NCBI GenBank assembly: GCA_036245525.1
Contig: BTPG01000004.1
Span: 234,436,637 to 234,500,636, forward strand
Direction: 5' to 3'
From: Semisulcospira habei
Lineage: Eukaryota > Mollusca > Gastropoda > Semisulcospiridae
Length of the DNA stretch: 64,000 nt
Made by a program: the position numbers and the translations under genes. Below are positions 1 to 11,455 of the stretch, one piece after another (position 1 is the stretch's first letter; each line of letters opens with the position of its first letter). Below the pieces are notes generated by a model. It did no database searches, was not told the origin of the DNA, and worked only from the letters and a program-made list of their open reading frames with translations.

Positions 1-140
1 TGACAAAGGGAAATAATCAAAAATTGAATCACCCAAACACTTTCAGCGGTTGCTTCCCTTATTCTGCACCTTCTAGTTAACTAAACCTTTACAAGTTTGG
101 TAACAAGAAACTGTTACAAACAGTGGCGGTTACACATTCC
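1..140. other. left edge, no gene recognised
   Basis: AT-rich sequence with no convincing coding frame. It runs up to the target-site duplication of the SINE that begins at 152. The same unannotated sequence resumes to the right of that SINE. Confidence 0.5.
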
Positions 141-151
141 CCTTCTGTCAC

Positions 152-967
152 CCCCCACCCGGGTCTGCCCTGGGGGACTTGGGTGGGGTTAGGTATTTTT
201 TTGTTCCCAGGGTCACCCTGGTCAGCCCCACAGGGTGGGTTTTTCTCTCTATTCTGGGGCATGTATTTCTGTCTACCCTTTGTCCATTCACCTGTATTTG
301 TCTTTTTAAAACTCTCCCTACTGTCTGCACTGCCTGTAGCTCTTGATATTGGATGTGTGTTGCTAAATGGTCTTAGCTTTATTTAGGCCCCATGTGTTAG
401 GTTTATTCGCTGGGCGGGGCACGTCTCCAGGATGGAGGATCATCGCCTACCCAAGATCACTCTGTTCGGCGAGCTCGCCACTGGACACCGAGACAGAGGG
501 GCACCAAAGAAGAGATACAAAGACGGTCTCAAGAAGTCACTTAGTGCCTGCCAAATCGACCACCGCCAGTGGTCTTCGCTTGCTGCGGACCGTGACACCT
601 GGCGCTCCACCATTCACAAGGCAGCCGTCTCCTTTGAGGACTCTCGCAGAGCTAACCTTAAGGACAAGCGGCTCAGAAGAAAAAACAGAGCTGTCGTAAC
701 TCAGAACCCTGAACAGACCTTCCCCTGCAGCCACTGCGGTCGTACCTGCCTGTCCCGGATTGGCCTCCGCAGCCACGAAAATGCCTGCAGACGACGTGGG
801 CAAGCCCTATAGAATCTTCGTTCGCGAAGTCAAGCCAAGATTAGACCGGCTGGCAACATACATTCAATGTTCTGTTTATTTTTTTTCACAAGCAGTGCAG
901 GCACGTCCTGAGAAAGCCTTGTTGCTGTCGGGACGTTAAGCAATGTACAATCAATCAATCAATCAAC
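152..967 (-). mobile_element. SINE-like element (minus) carrying a LINE 3' fragment
   Basis: A copy of the ~385-bp SINE family that recurs across the window, read on the minus strand. It starts near 152 with the C/G-rich end (CCCCCCACCCGGGTCTG on the plus strand) and ends with an (ATCA)n run at 950-966. An 11-bp target-site duplication, CCTTCTGTCAC, flanks it at 141-151 and 968-978. A 5'-truncated LINE fragment (406-840) was later inserted inside it and splits the SINE near its AAATAAACC segment. Family membership and the duplication are seen directly; calling it a SINE is inference from size, tail and target duplications. Confidence 0.8.
408..840 (+). mobile_element. 5'-truncated EN/RT LINE, 3' fragment
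   Basis: Near-identical to the last ~430 bp of the full-length LINE at 45200-49127, which indicates a recent insertion. It encodes the end of the ORF in frame 432-811: the WAGHVSRMEDHRLPK region and the terminal zinc-finger-like CSHCGRTCLSRIGLRSH motif. It ends with the family's terminal hairpin CTTCGTTCGCGAAG at 817-830, followed by TCAAGCCAAGA. There is no poly-A tail. The host SINE lost a few bases at the insertion point, so no clean duplication is visible. Confidence 0.85.
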
Positions 968-978
968 CCTTCTGTCAC

Positions 979-1396
979 AGAAAAATTCTGCAAAACAATG
1001 AAAGAATATTTCGGTCAAAACGTATATCCATCCATGCATATCAGAAAAAATAAATCTATAAACCAATTAAATCCATCTGCAACAATGCACAGCACGACTG
1101 CACACTTGTTACAATCAACCAAATAATCATAACCATAGCCATATAAATGTTTTACTCTTTCCTGTTTACCCATGGCAACAAACATAAATAAATTAAGAAA
1201 ACATGTTTTCTAAACAAACAATTGAAAAATGAAACCGAATTTAATTGTATATCAATATTCTGCCGAAAACAAAAATTTAACACATGTCGGACAATTTTCA
1301 TAAGCTTCAGCTTACTTAAATAAAATAAAAAAAATTGCTTGTCCATAAAAATAATAACTAAACAGAAAATACTATGGGCACGAGATACAGGACCAT
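979..1396. other. AT-rich stretch left of Gypsy element
   Basis: No gene recognised. The 3' LTR of the Gypsy element should lie here, but I found no sequence matching the region right of the primer-binding site (7482 onward) and no obvious polypurine tract. The 3' LTR may be missing or diverged. Confidence 0.4.
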
Positions 1397-3085
1397 TTAG
1401 TGTTTCGTGCCACTGACAAGAGCTATGCCGTTACAGTGAAACAATATTTTGTCCAGTTGGACAGCCTGAATGTCAGTCACCGACTGATTAATCAAGGATT
1501 TTAGACTTGAGATGACCGACTCCATCAACGTTTTATTTGTAGATGTTTCAGTATTACTCTGATGAGTCAGATTTAGTCTCTGCACCGGTTTTGGTCTTCT
1601 GAGAGAACGCCTCGGGGACGGTATTGGACAGATTTGGTGTGAATCCTCAGGTTGACTTGGACTGGAGTTATCAGTCTCCTCCTCAGATTCTTCAATCTCA
1701 TCTTCCCTAAGTGTCTCTTCTGGCGCATAAGTGCCTCTAAAATCTTCTTCCGCCTCAGAATCAGCCTCTGAGCCGTTTGGTTCTACCGAATCGTCCCCCC
1801 GACTCTCACCTTTCTCTCCATCATGGTCATCCTCGGACTGAGGATCATGAGGGTCCTCTACTCGATTTCTTGCATCTTGCTCCTCTGGCCCTGCCGGAAA
1901 CATCTCTTCCCTTGGCACGAACTCCGGGGCCGTAGGTCGCAGTCTGCCATCAGGCTTGACTTCTACTGTTACATCCACTGCTGGTTCCTCTGCCTCCTCT
2001 ATCTCCGCTTCCTGTGGGGGTGACATCTTTTTCTGTCTGCGCCTTGACGGCACAGGCTTCCTGCGTAGTCGGGGTAGCTCTGAGTTTTTGTCCTCTTCTA
2101 TCTCCCTCTCCGTCTCACTATCCAGTGCCCCTACTGGTAAGAGAAGATTGCGATGTAAAGTTCGAATGGGACCACAGCCTTCTTCTGATTGAACAGTATA
2201 CACAGGGAGACCCTCCTTTTTATGTAGGACGCGGTAGATGCTTTCCTCCCATCGATCTTCTACCTTTGACTTGATCTGTAGACCCACCTTCCGAACTAGA
2301 CATCTGTCCCCGACGTCCAGTTCTGCAGCATGTGCACCGGCATCGTATCGCCTTTTGTTTTTTGTCGCTGACTTGTTCATTTGTTCTTTGGCCTTGCTGT
2401 AAGCTGTCTGCAGGCTTTGCTTCAGCTCATTAATGAACTGTCGAGGACTGGCCTGTGGTTTAGTTCCGAGATCTATGCCAAAGGCAATGTCAACAGGCAG
2501 ACGAGGATATCTGCCGAAGAACAAATAATATGGACTGTATCCAGTACTCTCATGCAGTCTCGCATTATAGGCATGTACTACTGATCTGAGGTGTTTTCTC
2601 CAGTCCTGCTTGTGTTCATTATCCAGGCTCCTCAACATACCTATCAAGGTTCTGTTCCAGCGTTCAACTGGATTCCCTGCTGGATGGTATGGCGTTGTCC
2701 GGCATTTCTTTATCCCAGCAGTCTCACACATGGCCTTAATTAAGTTCCCCTCAAAATCTCTTCCTTGATCGGTGATAATCTTGTTTGGAAAACCATAGAT
2801 GAGGAAAAAGTTCTCCCACAGAGCTCTAGCCACTGATCTCGCAGTTTGGTCTTTGGTAACGATGGCCTGTGAGAATTTGGTGAAATGGTCCATCACCACC
2901 AACAGATTTTTCTTCTGTCCTTTTTCTTCAAGGGTTAGGAAATCAACAGAGAGAAGTTCCAGGGGGTATGATGTCTCGATGGTGTTCATGGGAGATTTTT
3001 GGGTATGCGCTCCCCTTCTGATACAGCGACTGCATCTTTTGATCTTTCTTTCCAAATCTCTCGCCATGAATGGCCAAAAAAATCT
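1397..3085 (-). pseudogene. Ty3/Gypsy pol, integrase portion
   Basis: Open frame of 556 aa from 3067. It begins within the integrase zinc domain (CSRCIRRG). The catalytic core has D42 (SVDFLTL), D100 (ITDQGRDFEG) and E135 (GNPVERWNRT). A GPY/F-like region (VGDRCLVRK...WEESIYRVL) follows, then a long acidic tail rich in E, D and S. The core inserts reverse-transcribed DNA into the genome. D100 and E135 are separated by 34 residues, one fewer than the usual 35. The frame joins the upstream pol ORF by a one-base shift in a run of seven A on the plus strand near 3073-3080, either a real mutation or a homopolymer sequencing error. Confidence 0.9.
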
Positions 3086-4407
3086 AGGCGTGCCTGGCGG
3101 ATCGCACTATCAAAATGCACATGATAGAGATCCTCATGCACTCCTCTCATCGCCTCTTGTCTGTGGGATGGAGGGACCACTAGCTGCCATACTACAGGGG
3201 GTTCCTCACCAATGACTTTCCTGTAGAGCACACCTTTTTTTAGGGTCAGCTTGCTCCTCTCCCTGGCATAGACTTGAAGTTCTGCAAGGTTTCCCTCCAT
3301 GGTTTTAACCTCAAAGTCTTGATTTTCTTTCAAGTGCTGGATCACACTGGCCAACGTTTTATCCATCATCTGATGTTTTTGCCATTCCGTGCTAGACATC
3401 TGGTGCACATCTTCAGTATCAGGATCTAAAACATCAGACGCTATGAGTTCAGGGCTTCTAACTACCTGTTCCGACGCTGGAACGAAATCACCAGCTGCAC
3501 TGTTTTTACCCAGGGTCTTAGCTTGTATCACAGCGCATACTGTTTCTTTGTCCATTTTGTCTTTCTCCACCTCCTCTTCAAATAACTGGGCTTTTTTCCT
3601 CAGAAATTCAGTCGTCTCCGGCAGCTGCTGGTAGTCGGAATCCTCCTCGATGGGTTCCCCATGCCTTCGGGAAAGACTATCAGCATCCACATGCAAGGAC
3701 CCTTTCCGGTATTTGAGGTCGAAGTCAAATGTGGAGAGCGCAGCAAGCCAACGGTGGCTGGTGGCATCTAGCTTGGCGTTCTTCATTATATAGCACAAGG
3801 GGTTGTTGTCGGTGACCACCGTGATATGGGAGCCTATCACATAGTCTTGAAACTTTTCGGTAAGTGCCCACTTCAAGGCTAGGAACTCCCTCTTGTGTGC
3901 TGGATAATTTCGTTCTGCTTTGCTCAGTGACCTACTGGCATAGGCAATAACCCGCTGCTGTCCGTCGTGTTCTTGGTAAAGAACAGCACCTATACCCATG
4001 CCACTGGCATCACAGTGGAGCGTAAACGGCTTCCTCCGGTCCGCTAGGGCAATGACTGGCTCGGATGTTAAGGTGCTGATCAGCTGCTCGAATGCCTGTT
4101 GTTCTCTGTCGCCCCACTGATGGGAAATGCTTGACGACAGGGTAAGGGAGCCTTTAGTTGGACCTCTTTTCTTGTGCTGTGGGGTGTAGCCGATGGTCAA
4201 ATCATTCAGAGGCTTTGCTAGGGCTGAAAATTTTTGGATAAACCGGCGGTAATATCCAGCAAAACCAATGAACGACTTGACATCCTTGATGGTCTTTGGG
4301 ACTGGCCAGTTTTTCAGCGCATCCAGTTTTTCGGGGTCTGGTCTCACCCCCTCTGCAGAAATAATGTACCCTAGGTGCTTCACTTGGGTTGTCCCAAAGA
4401 TACACTT
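2986..4407 (-). pseudogene. Ty3/Gypsy pol, RT thumb, RNase H and integrase zinc domain
   Basis: Continues in the same frame directly after the in-frame TAG at 4408-4410. It starts with the RT connection typical of Ty3/Gypsy (KHLGYIISAEGVRPDPEK, then FIGFAGYYRRFI) and goes on to RNase H (FTLHCDASGMGIGAVLYQ; SRSLSKAERNYPAHKREFLA; VVTDNNPLCYI). The integrase HHCC zinc domain begins at HRQEAMRGVHEDLYHVHF. The last ~25 residues are out of frame beyond the shift near 3075, and the correct frame continues in the 1397-3067 ORF. RNase H degrades the RNA strand of the replication hybrid. Confidence 0.9.
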
Positions 4408-6132
4408 CTAAGGGTCTAGTTTTAATGAAAACTGCCTGAGGCGCTGTAGCGCGTTAATGGTTCGCAACTCCAGCTCTTCCAGTGTTTGGGCATGAATCAG
4501 GACATCATCTAGGAACACTATCAGTTCCACGAGGTTCATGTCCGTGAACACTCTCTCCATCAGGCGCTGAAAGGTGTGAGGACTATTTTTTAACCCCATG
4601 GCCATCCTTTCGAACTGATACAACCCGAACGGAGTGGTAAAGGCGGAAATCTTTTTGGCCTGCTCGGTCATTTCCACTTGATAGTAGGCCTTACACAGGT
4701 CAACACTGGTGAAAAACTTGGCCCCACTCAGTGTCAGCAACAAGTCTTCCACTATTGGTAGAGGGTAGGAGTCTTTAATGGTGTGGGCATTAATCTTGCG
4801 ATAGTCCACACACATCCGTAAGGCTCCCGACTTCTTGCGAACTTTGACTATAGGGCTTGCGAATGGGGAGATGGAGGGTGTGATGATTTCCGCATCCAAC
4901 AGCTCTTGAATGTGCCTCCGCACCTCTTCAAAGTCTCGCTGAGATATTGGCCGACAACGTTCTCTCACCACAAAAGCAGGGTCATCTAATTTGATGTCAT
5001 GCAAAATAGTGGATGTTTTGCCTATATCAAATTCATGCTGGATGAACACATCACTGAAACTCTGCAAAATTTCAGTGAAGTGTTTCCTCCACTCAGGTGG
5101 GGTGCTTTCACCAAACTTAAAGTTTATGTCCTTTGTCGACCCCTTTCTTTGTTTGACCCTGTGCACATTCACATTCACACTCCTGGCACTCGCATCCTCT
5201 TCCTGTTCATCACGGGCATGCAATGCATTCCATATTGCATCAACATCATATTCAGCATGTATGGAATACACATCAGCGACTACAGACCTGTTTTTCAAGA
5301 CAATGTCAGCATCAGAAAAATTGCAAACATCTACCTTCAAGTTATAAAGGTGAGCTACATCTACTTTAGTGGCCACCACCCCTAACCCCTTTGGTAAATA
5401 CTCACTGGGATCTTGAACAAGGACAGATGTTATTGTGCTCAAGATCCGAGGAGGTAATCTAGCGATGCCTTTGACTGTTGCTACGGAATTTGCTGGAATA
5501 GTAACGGGTCGTCCGCACAGACGTACAGGTCCAAGACGGCCATCACTGTTCCCTAGCTGACTGCTATTTATGGCAAAAGCAACCTCACAGCGTATTTGGT
5601 CCCAACACACTTGACTTTTGGGCACAGCGCGAAACACATTTGTCCCCAAAACTACTGGGATTCTTCTACTGTAACTTGTGTCTCTACATATGAGAGCTGC
5701 TATTCTCAGGTCTTCTAACCCACTAACAAGATTGTCCGGCAGTCCACACTCTACTTGGATGGCCCCCAGATATGGGACATCCTGTCCTCCTGCCCCAGTA
5801 ATTTTCAAATCCTGGTCTATCGTCTGTAATGGAATGGACTGTAAATGTTCTTTGTAGAAACTTTCTGAAATAACAGTAACGTGTGATCCGGTATCTAACA
5901 AAGCTTTAGTGGCTACCCCACAGATGTTCACCGTCACTTCACATGAGGGGCCAACTAATGCCTCTACGGTCACTGAGGCATCTAACTCTGCTAACACTGT
6001 ACATAAAGTCAGGGTGACGTGTCTTCTCCTGTTACTGTTATGCACCAACCGAAAAACTTCCGAACACTCCCCACTGGTCTGCAACTCTGCACGAAGTACT
6101 TCAAGTCCCTCTGGTAGAGTACGAGGATGCAT
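4408..6132 (-). pseudogene. Ty3/Gypsy pol, protease and reverse transcriptase
   Basis: 574-residue frame. An aspartic protease motif, ALLDTGSHVTVIS, lies around residues 78-90 and the RT fills the C-terminal part. RT motifs are the YRKINAHTIKDSYPLP region, the catalytic SVDLCKAYYQVEM, FERMAMGLKNSPHTFQ, and the active-site FLDD in IVFLDDVLIHA. The frame stops at a TAG (4408-4410) inside LKLDP-stop-KCIFG, where related elements have a lysine, so one substitution explains the break. The pol frame is closed by a TGA near 6171, between this ORF and gag. Strand, order and motifs place it with Metaviridae-type retrotransposons. Confidence 0.93.
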
Positions 6133-6314
6133 TACAGTGCATTTTGACTTTTCCCCACGGACTGGCCCTCAAAGCTCCACTGTCTGTCCTGGGTAGATGT
6201 CCAGTGCAGTGTTTTCCCTCAATCTAACTGCCTTCAGTGTCAGTAGTCCACCCTCTAGAACATCAACTGCAGCCTGCAACCTCTGTTGGTGGGAGCTGGA
6301 AAGATTGGGGGCAG

Positions 6315-7382
6315 TCACGGGTTGCTCCTCCACCGTGACTGACCTCCGTTTAAAGGTCGCTGTGCATGGGCGACCTGCGCTGGATTTGGTGCATTAGGGC
6401 AGTCCCTTGCAAAGTGACTGTCTAATTGTCCGCAACGATAGCACGGTCCACGGATTTTCCGGGTTCGTGGTGGGTTAGGCTGTGGAGAACTGAGTGTAGA
6501 CCGAGGCCCCACAGTGTTACTTGGCATGCACCCTTTTAATCTCTCTGTCACTTTGTCCACCATTGTTTCAATGTCCTGTTCTGTCAACATTGAAGCCTGT
6601 TGCGGGCAACAGCGAGCTGCCGTTTCCTCTTCTTTGTGGTGGGTCTGGCCTGGTTCCTCTAACTGTCGAACAACTCGAAGCAGATCTGCAAAAGCTGGCT
6701 TCGCGGTGCCCGGGAATCCAAATTGCGTTCGGAGCTCCAGGCTCAACAGTTTATGACTCGCCGTCAGTCCTCGGTGGAACGCCCTATACAGCTTACACTG
6801 CAAGTCATCCTCTGCAAACTTGGTGGTCTTGTTGATTTGGAGTAATCTGCTCCACAGTCGCAACAAAAAAGCTGATGCCGACTCCTTTTTCTGCATAGTC
6901 AGCTCCAAGAAAGATTGATACAGGTCCTCCGCCGACTGGGTGGCTCCAAATATAGTGTGCAATGTCCTGACTATTTCAGTTGCTGCATGGCAGTCTCGCA
7001 CTTGATCAAATGCAAGACCTCGCAGGCTGGCTCTCACTCGCTGATCCACATCCCTGACATCTGGGGTATGGAGGAGATGTTCCACCTGAGCCTCCCACTC
7101 AGTAAATGTTACTTCTTCATTACTGGTGGGGGAAAGACCAGTAAACACCTTCAGTCTGTTGGTCTGTGGTGCCACGTTAACATGGACTACTGGGGGTGTT
7201 GCAGTCCTTGCCTGCAGCGCCTCCAGCAGGTGCTGGTTGATTGCCGCCGTCTGGGCCTGCAGCCGGATCAAAAACTGCATTGGATCCACTGGGGCGTTGG
7301 CTTGACCAGCCATCTCAGGCTCAACCTGCTCGCTCCCCTCATTCTGCCGAACCTCACCACCTTCCTGATCTGCCATCCTCAC
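6315..7382 (-). CDS. Ty3/Gypsy gag-like protein
   Basis: 355 aa, intact. An acidic N-terminus (EGGEVRQNEGSEQVEPEM) leads into a capsid-like retrotransposon gag region (FTEWEAQVEHLL; LRGLAFDQVRD; MQKKESASAFLLRLWSRL). A nucleocapsid zinc knuckle, CYRCGQLDSHFARDC, lies near residue 320. The knuckle has spacing CX2CX5HX4C, with five rather than the usual four residues before the histidine. Gag packages the element RNA into virus-like particles. It lies ~80 bp downstream of the primer-binding site, in the expected first position. Confidence 0.9.
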   Translation of the reverse strand: MRMADQEGGEVRQNEGSEQVEPEMAGQANAPVDPMQFLIRLQAQTAAINQHLLEALQARTATPPVVHVNVAPQTNRLKVFTGLSPTSNEEVTFTEWEAQVEHLLHTPDVRDVDQRVRASLRGLAFDQVRDCHAATEIVRTLHTIFGATQSAEDLYQSFLELTMQKKESASAFLLRLWSRLLQINKTTKFAEDDLQCKLYRAFHRGLTASHKLLSLELRTQFGFPGTAKPAFADLLRVVRQLEEPGQTHHKEEETAARCCPQQASMLTEQDIETMVDKVTERLKGCMPSNTVGPRSTLSSPQPNPPRTRKIRGPCYRCGQLDSHFARDCPNAPNPAQVAHAQRPLNGGQSRWRSNP

Positions 7383-7463
7383 TGTCCGAGTCTAAACTAA
7401 CCGCTCGACTAAATAAATTAAAAAAAAATCAATTTGGAACTATCTTCCCGCTACAACAATCCA

Positions 7464-7481
7464 GCCCCACGTTGGGCGCCA
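7464..7481 (-). promoter_or_regulatory. primer-binding site, tRNA-Lys type
   Basis: The minus strand reads TGGCGCCCAACGTGGGGC, an 18-base match to the known PBS complementary to the 3' end of tRNA-Lys(1,2). It lies ~80 bp upstream of gag, so the 5' LTR should begin immediately to the right (7482 onward). Confidence 0.88.
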
Positions 7482-7769
7482 AATTTATTGTGTAACCCCC
7501 ACGATCCACATGCAGTACAATGTGTACACATGGATGGGGCACAACCGGAACTGGGCGAATTGAAATAGGGAAAGACGAAAAAACAAATACCAGAAGAAAG
7601 AATAAATATGGAAAAAATAAACACGGAAGTCCTCAGTTGCAGTTGCCAACACTTATCTTTTATTATTGCCAATCACTGAACTGCCAACTAAACTCTACTA
7701 CATTAAACCAGAACCAATAACATGATCACTCAGTAACTCAATCAAAGAAAAAATATTACAAAAAATACC

Positions 7770-8027
7770 TTGGCTTGACTTCGCGAACGAAGATTCTATA
7801 GGGCTTGCCCACGTCGTCTGCAGGCATTTTCGTGGCTGCGGAGGCCAATCCGGGACAGGCAGGTTCGACCGCAGTGGCTGCAGGGGAAGGTCTGGTCAGG
7901 GTTCTGAGTTACGACAACTCTGTTTTTTTCTTCTAAGCCGCTTGTCCTTAAGGTTAGCTCTGCGAGAGTCCTCAAAGGAGACGGCTGCCTTGTGAATGGT
8001 GGAGCGCCAGGTGTCACGGTCCGCAGC
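7770..8027 (-). mobile_element. 5'-truncated EN/RT LINE, 258-bp 3' fragment
   Basis: Minus-strand copy of the terminal part of the LINE at 45200-49127. It ends with the same CTTCG-TTCG-CGAAG hairpin and GTCAAGCCAA. A perfect 14-bp target-site duplication, TTACAAAAAATACC, lies at 7756-7769 and 8028-8041. The duplication and severe 5' truncation are the standard signature of target-primed reverse transcription. Confidence 0.92.
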
Positions 8028-8849
8028 TTACAAAAAATACCAGAGGGGTAACTAAGTGTCAACAGGAAAATGTGAAGTCAGTGTTCTGAGATGGCAGAGC
8101 TAAGTTTTGGTATAGTGTGAGTCAATCTGGTCCAAGAAACCCTGAAGAAAAGAAAAATAAATGCTTTATCTACCATTGACCTAATTTTACAATAATACCA
8201 CAAAATTAATCACATTTCAATTCTTATCTTTAAAACATTACACACAACTGCAATTTTAATACTACTATAGTCACATCATTACAAACACACAATCACACTG
8301 ACAACTAATGAACACATATTTTGTCCCATGGTTATCAGGAACGGATACTTAGAACTATAGAATGTAATCAATGCTCACTGAGAATCTATGTATGTAACAG
8401 TAAATTTATTACATAAAACACAATTATTGTAGTCATCTGCACTCCATGACTATCTTCCGATCTGGCGATATAATTTAAAACAATTGTGTGCGCTGGGAAA
8501 TTGTACAGAAATCCCCACATCTAGTATAAATGCCAACAATCACAAATGAATTGTTTTTTTCATAGCGTTAACAGTGTACACTGCCGGCTATTCGTGTTTT
8601 CACAACAGACTTCCCCCGTAAGCTTTTCTAAGTCCAACTGTCCTCATAACAGATCAGAACTTAAAATCACAAATCCGCCTTAGACCTCAATCGTGAGTTA
8701 TATAGTTCAAAGTATCTTATTACTCATACATAAAAACAACTACAGACACAACAATTCCACATAAACATGCAATCCTAGAATCATACTCAGGTCTGATTCC
8801 TCGGTTTGTTTATACCGGAAGGTGCGTTCCCAAGGAAACCCTTTTTTGG

Positions 8850-8905
8850 TGATGACGTCAGTATACCACGTGAGGACAACCTCATTAGCATATTTGGCGC
8901 ATGCG
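8850..8905. promoter_or_regulatory. candidate promoter motif cluster (CRE, E-box, octamer-like)
   Basis: A full cAMP-response palindrome TGACGTCA lies at 8853-8860, an E-box CACGTG at 8867-8872, and an octamer-like ATTAGCAT just after. The position would suit the U3 of the Gypsy 5' LTR. This is motif matching only. Confidence 0.3.
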
Positions 8906-9327
8906 GCGTCCCCTAGGCAAAAAACCGCTCTGGAATGCCGACCCCGACCGCATTCCAAGACTTCACACAAAGGAGTCTTGCTGCCGGCCGGATCCAACCA
9001 ACAATTATTATTTTCCCCAGGGGAACAAAGAAAACTTCCTCTACACAGCATTAACACATAGGCCAATAAAATCTGCATTCAAACTGCATGGGTCACCAGC
9101 TTATTTCCAAAACCAATAAATGCAATAGTAAATGAAAAAATAGGTTTCTTTTTGCTCATTCAAGCGACCTTTAACACCTTCAGACAAAGTCTAAAAGTAT
9201 TTTTAAACAACTACATTTTAGTTAAAGAGGACACAACAACGCATGTTTACAAACAAATTACATTCGTAATAACAAAATCAATTAAATGCAACATGTTTCC
9301 TACCTGGTTTAAGATTTCAACCTGGTC

Positions 9328-11455
9328 GAAACAACCACACCGGAGGAACGGAAAAGCACAGCCGACTTGCAGACTAGCAGGAACTTCTCTAACTTCTGGA
9401 AGTCTGGGGGACTATAGGGTACTAAACAACCACACCGGAGGAAGGGAAAAGCACAGCCGACTTGCAGACTAGCAGGAACTTCTCTAACTTCTGGAAGTCT
9501 GGGGGACTAGGGTACTAAACAACCACACCGGAGGAACGGAAAAGCACAGCCGACTTGCAGACTAGCAGGAACTTCTCTAACTTCTGGAAGTCTGGGGGAC
9601 TAGGGTACTAAACAACCACACCGGAGGAAGGGAAAAGCACAGCCGACTTGCAGACTAGCAGGAACTTCTCTAACTTCTGGAAGTCTGGGGGACTAGGGTA
9701 CTAAACAACCACACCAGAGGAACGGAAAAGCACAGCCGACTTGCAGACTAGCAGGAACTTCTCTAACTTCTTGAAGTCTGGGGGACTAGGGTACTAAACA
9801 ACCACACCGGAGGAAGGGAAAAGCACAGCCGACTTGCAGACTAGCAGGAACTTCTCTAACTTCTGGGAGTCTGGGGGACTATAGGGTACTAAACAACCAC
9901 ACCGGAGGAAGGGAAAAGCACAGCCGACTTGCAGACTAGCAGGAACTTCTCTAACTTCTGGAAGTCTGGGGGACTAGGGTACTAAACAACCACACCGGAG
10001 GAACAGAAAAGCACAGCCGACTTGCAGACTAGCAGGAACTTCTCTAACTTCTGGAAATCTGGGGGACTAGGGTACTAAACAACCGCACCGGAGGAACGGA
10101 AAAGCACAGCCGACTTGCAGACTAGCAGGAACTTCTCTAACTTCTGGAAGTCTGGGGGACTAGGGTACTAAACAACCACACCGGAGGAACGGAAATGCAC
10201 AGCCGACTTGCAGACTAGCAGGAACTTCTCTAACTTCTGGAAGTCTGGGGGACTAGGGTACTAAACAACCACACCGGAGGAAGGGAAAAGCACAGCCGAC
10301 TTGCAGACTAGCAGGAACTTCTCTAACTTCTGGAAGTCTGGGGGACTAGGGTACTAAACAACCACACCGGAGGAACGGAAAAGCACAGCCGACTTGCAGA
10401 CTAGCAGGAACTTCTCTAACTTCTGGAAGTCTGGGGGACTAGGGTACTAAACAACCACACCGGAGGAAGGGAAAAGCACAGCCGACTTGCAGACTAGCAG
10501 GAACTTCTCTAACTTCTGGAAGTCTGGGGGACTAGGGTACTAAACAACCACACCGGAGGAAGGGAAAAGCACAGCCGATTTGCAGACTAGCAGGAACTTC
10601 TCTAACTTCTGGAAGTCTGGGGGACTAGGGTACTAAACAACCACACCGGAGGAAGGGAAAAGCACAGCCGACTTGCAGACTAGCAGGAACTTCTCTAACT
10701 TCTGGAAGTCTGGGGGACTAGGGTACTAAACAACCACACCGGAGGAAGGGAAAAGCACAGCCGACTTGCAGACTAGCAGGAACTTCTCTAACTTCTGGAA
10801 GTCTGGGGGACTAGGGTACTAAACAACCACACCGGAGGAACGGAAAAGCACAGCCGACTTGCAGACTAGCAGGAACTTCTCTAACTTCTTGAAGTCTGGG
10901 GGACTAGGGTACTAAACAACCACACCGGAGGAACGGAAAAGCACAGCCGACTTGCAGACTAGCAGGAACTTCTCTAACTTCTTGAAGTCTGGGGGACTAG
11001 GGTACTAAACAACCACACCGGAGGAACGGAAAAGCACAGCCGACTTGCAGACTAGCAGGAACTTCTCTAACTTCTGGAAGTCTGGGGGACTAGGGTACTA
11101 AACAACCACACCGGAGGAACGGAAAAGCACAGCCGACTTGCAGACTAGCAGGAACTTCTCTAACTTCTTGTAGTGTGGGGGACTAGGGTACTAAACAACC
11201 ACACCGGAGGAACGGAAAAGCACAGCCGACTTGCAGACTAGCAGGAACTTCTCTAACTTCTGGAAGTCTGGGGGACTAGGGTACTAAACAACCACACCGG
11301 AGGAACGGAAAAGCACAGCCGACTTGCAGACTAGCAGGAACTTCTCTAACTTCTTGAAGTCTGGGGACTATAGGGTACTAAACAACCACACCGGAGGAAG
11401 GGAAAAGCACAGCCGACTTGCAGACTAGCAGGAACTTCTCTAACTTCTTGAAGTC
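9328..11455. repeat. 93-bp minisatellite, about 23 copies, truncated by gap
   Basis: Tandem array beginning ACAACCACACCGGAGGAA. The unit is 93 bp, with 95-bp variants carrying ACTATAGGG instead of ACTAGGG. Units differ by a few bases (AACGG/AAGGG; TTGAAGT/TGGAAGT), which indicates recent homogenisation. The array runs into a gap, so its length is a minimum. No conserved coding frame. Confidence 0.95.

Larger units (their letters stand above)
7482..9327 (-). other. probable 5' LTR / flank of Gypsy, boundaries unresolved
   Basis: Position next to the PBS argues that the part nearest 7482 is LTR. Only one copy is present, so its outer edge cannot be set. A LINE fragment (7770-8027) is inserted here. 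A cluster of candidate promoter motifs lies at ~8850-8905. The ORFs in this stretch (for example 8740-9078) show no recognisable domain. Confidence 0.4.

Noticed and set aside
1..1396. 3' LTR of the Gypsy element.
   Set aside because: No stretch here matched the sequence adjoining the primer-binding site.
9328..11455. Regular repeats considered as a CRISPR array.
   Set aside because: Units are contiguous with no variable spacers and the context is eukaryotic.
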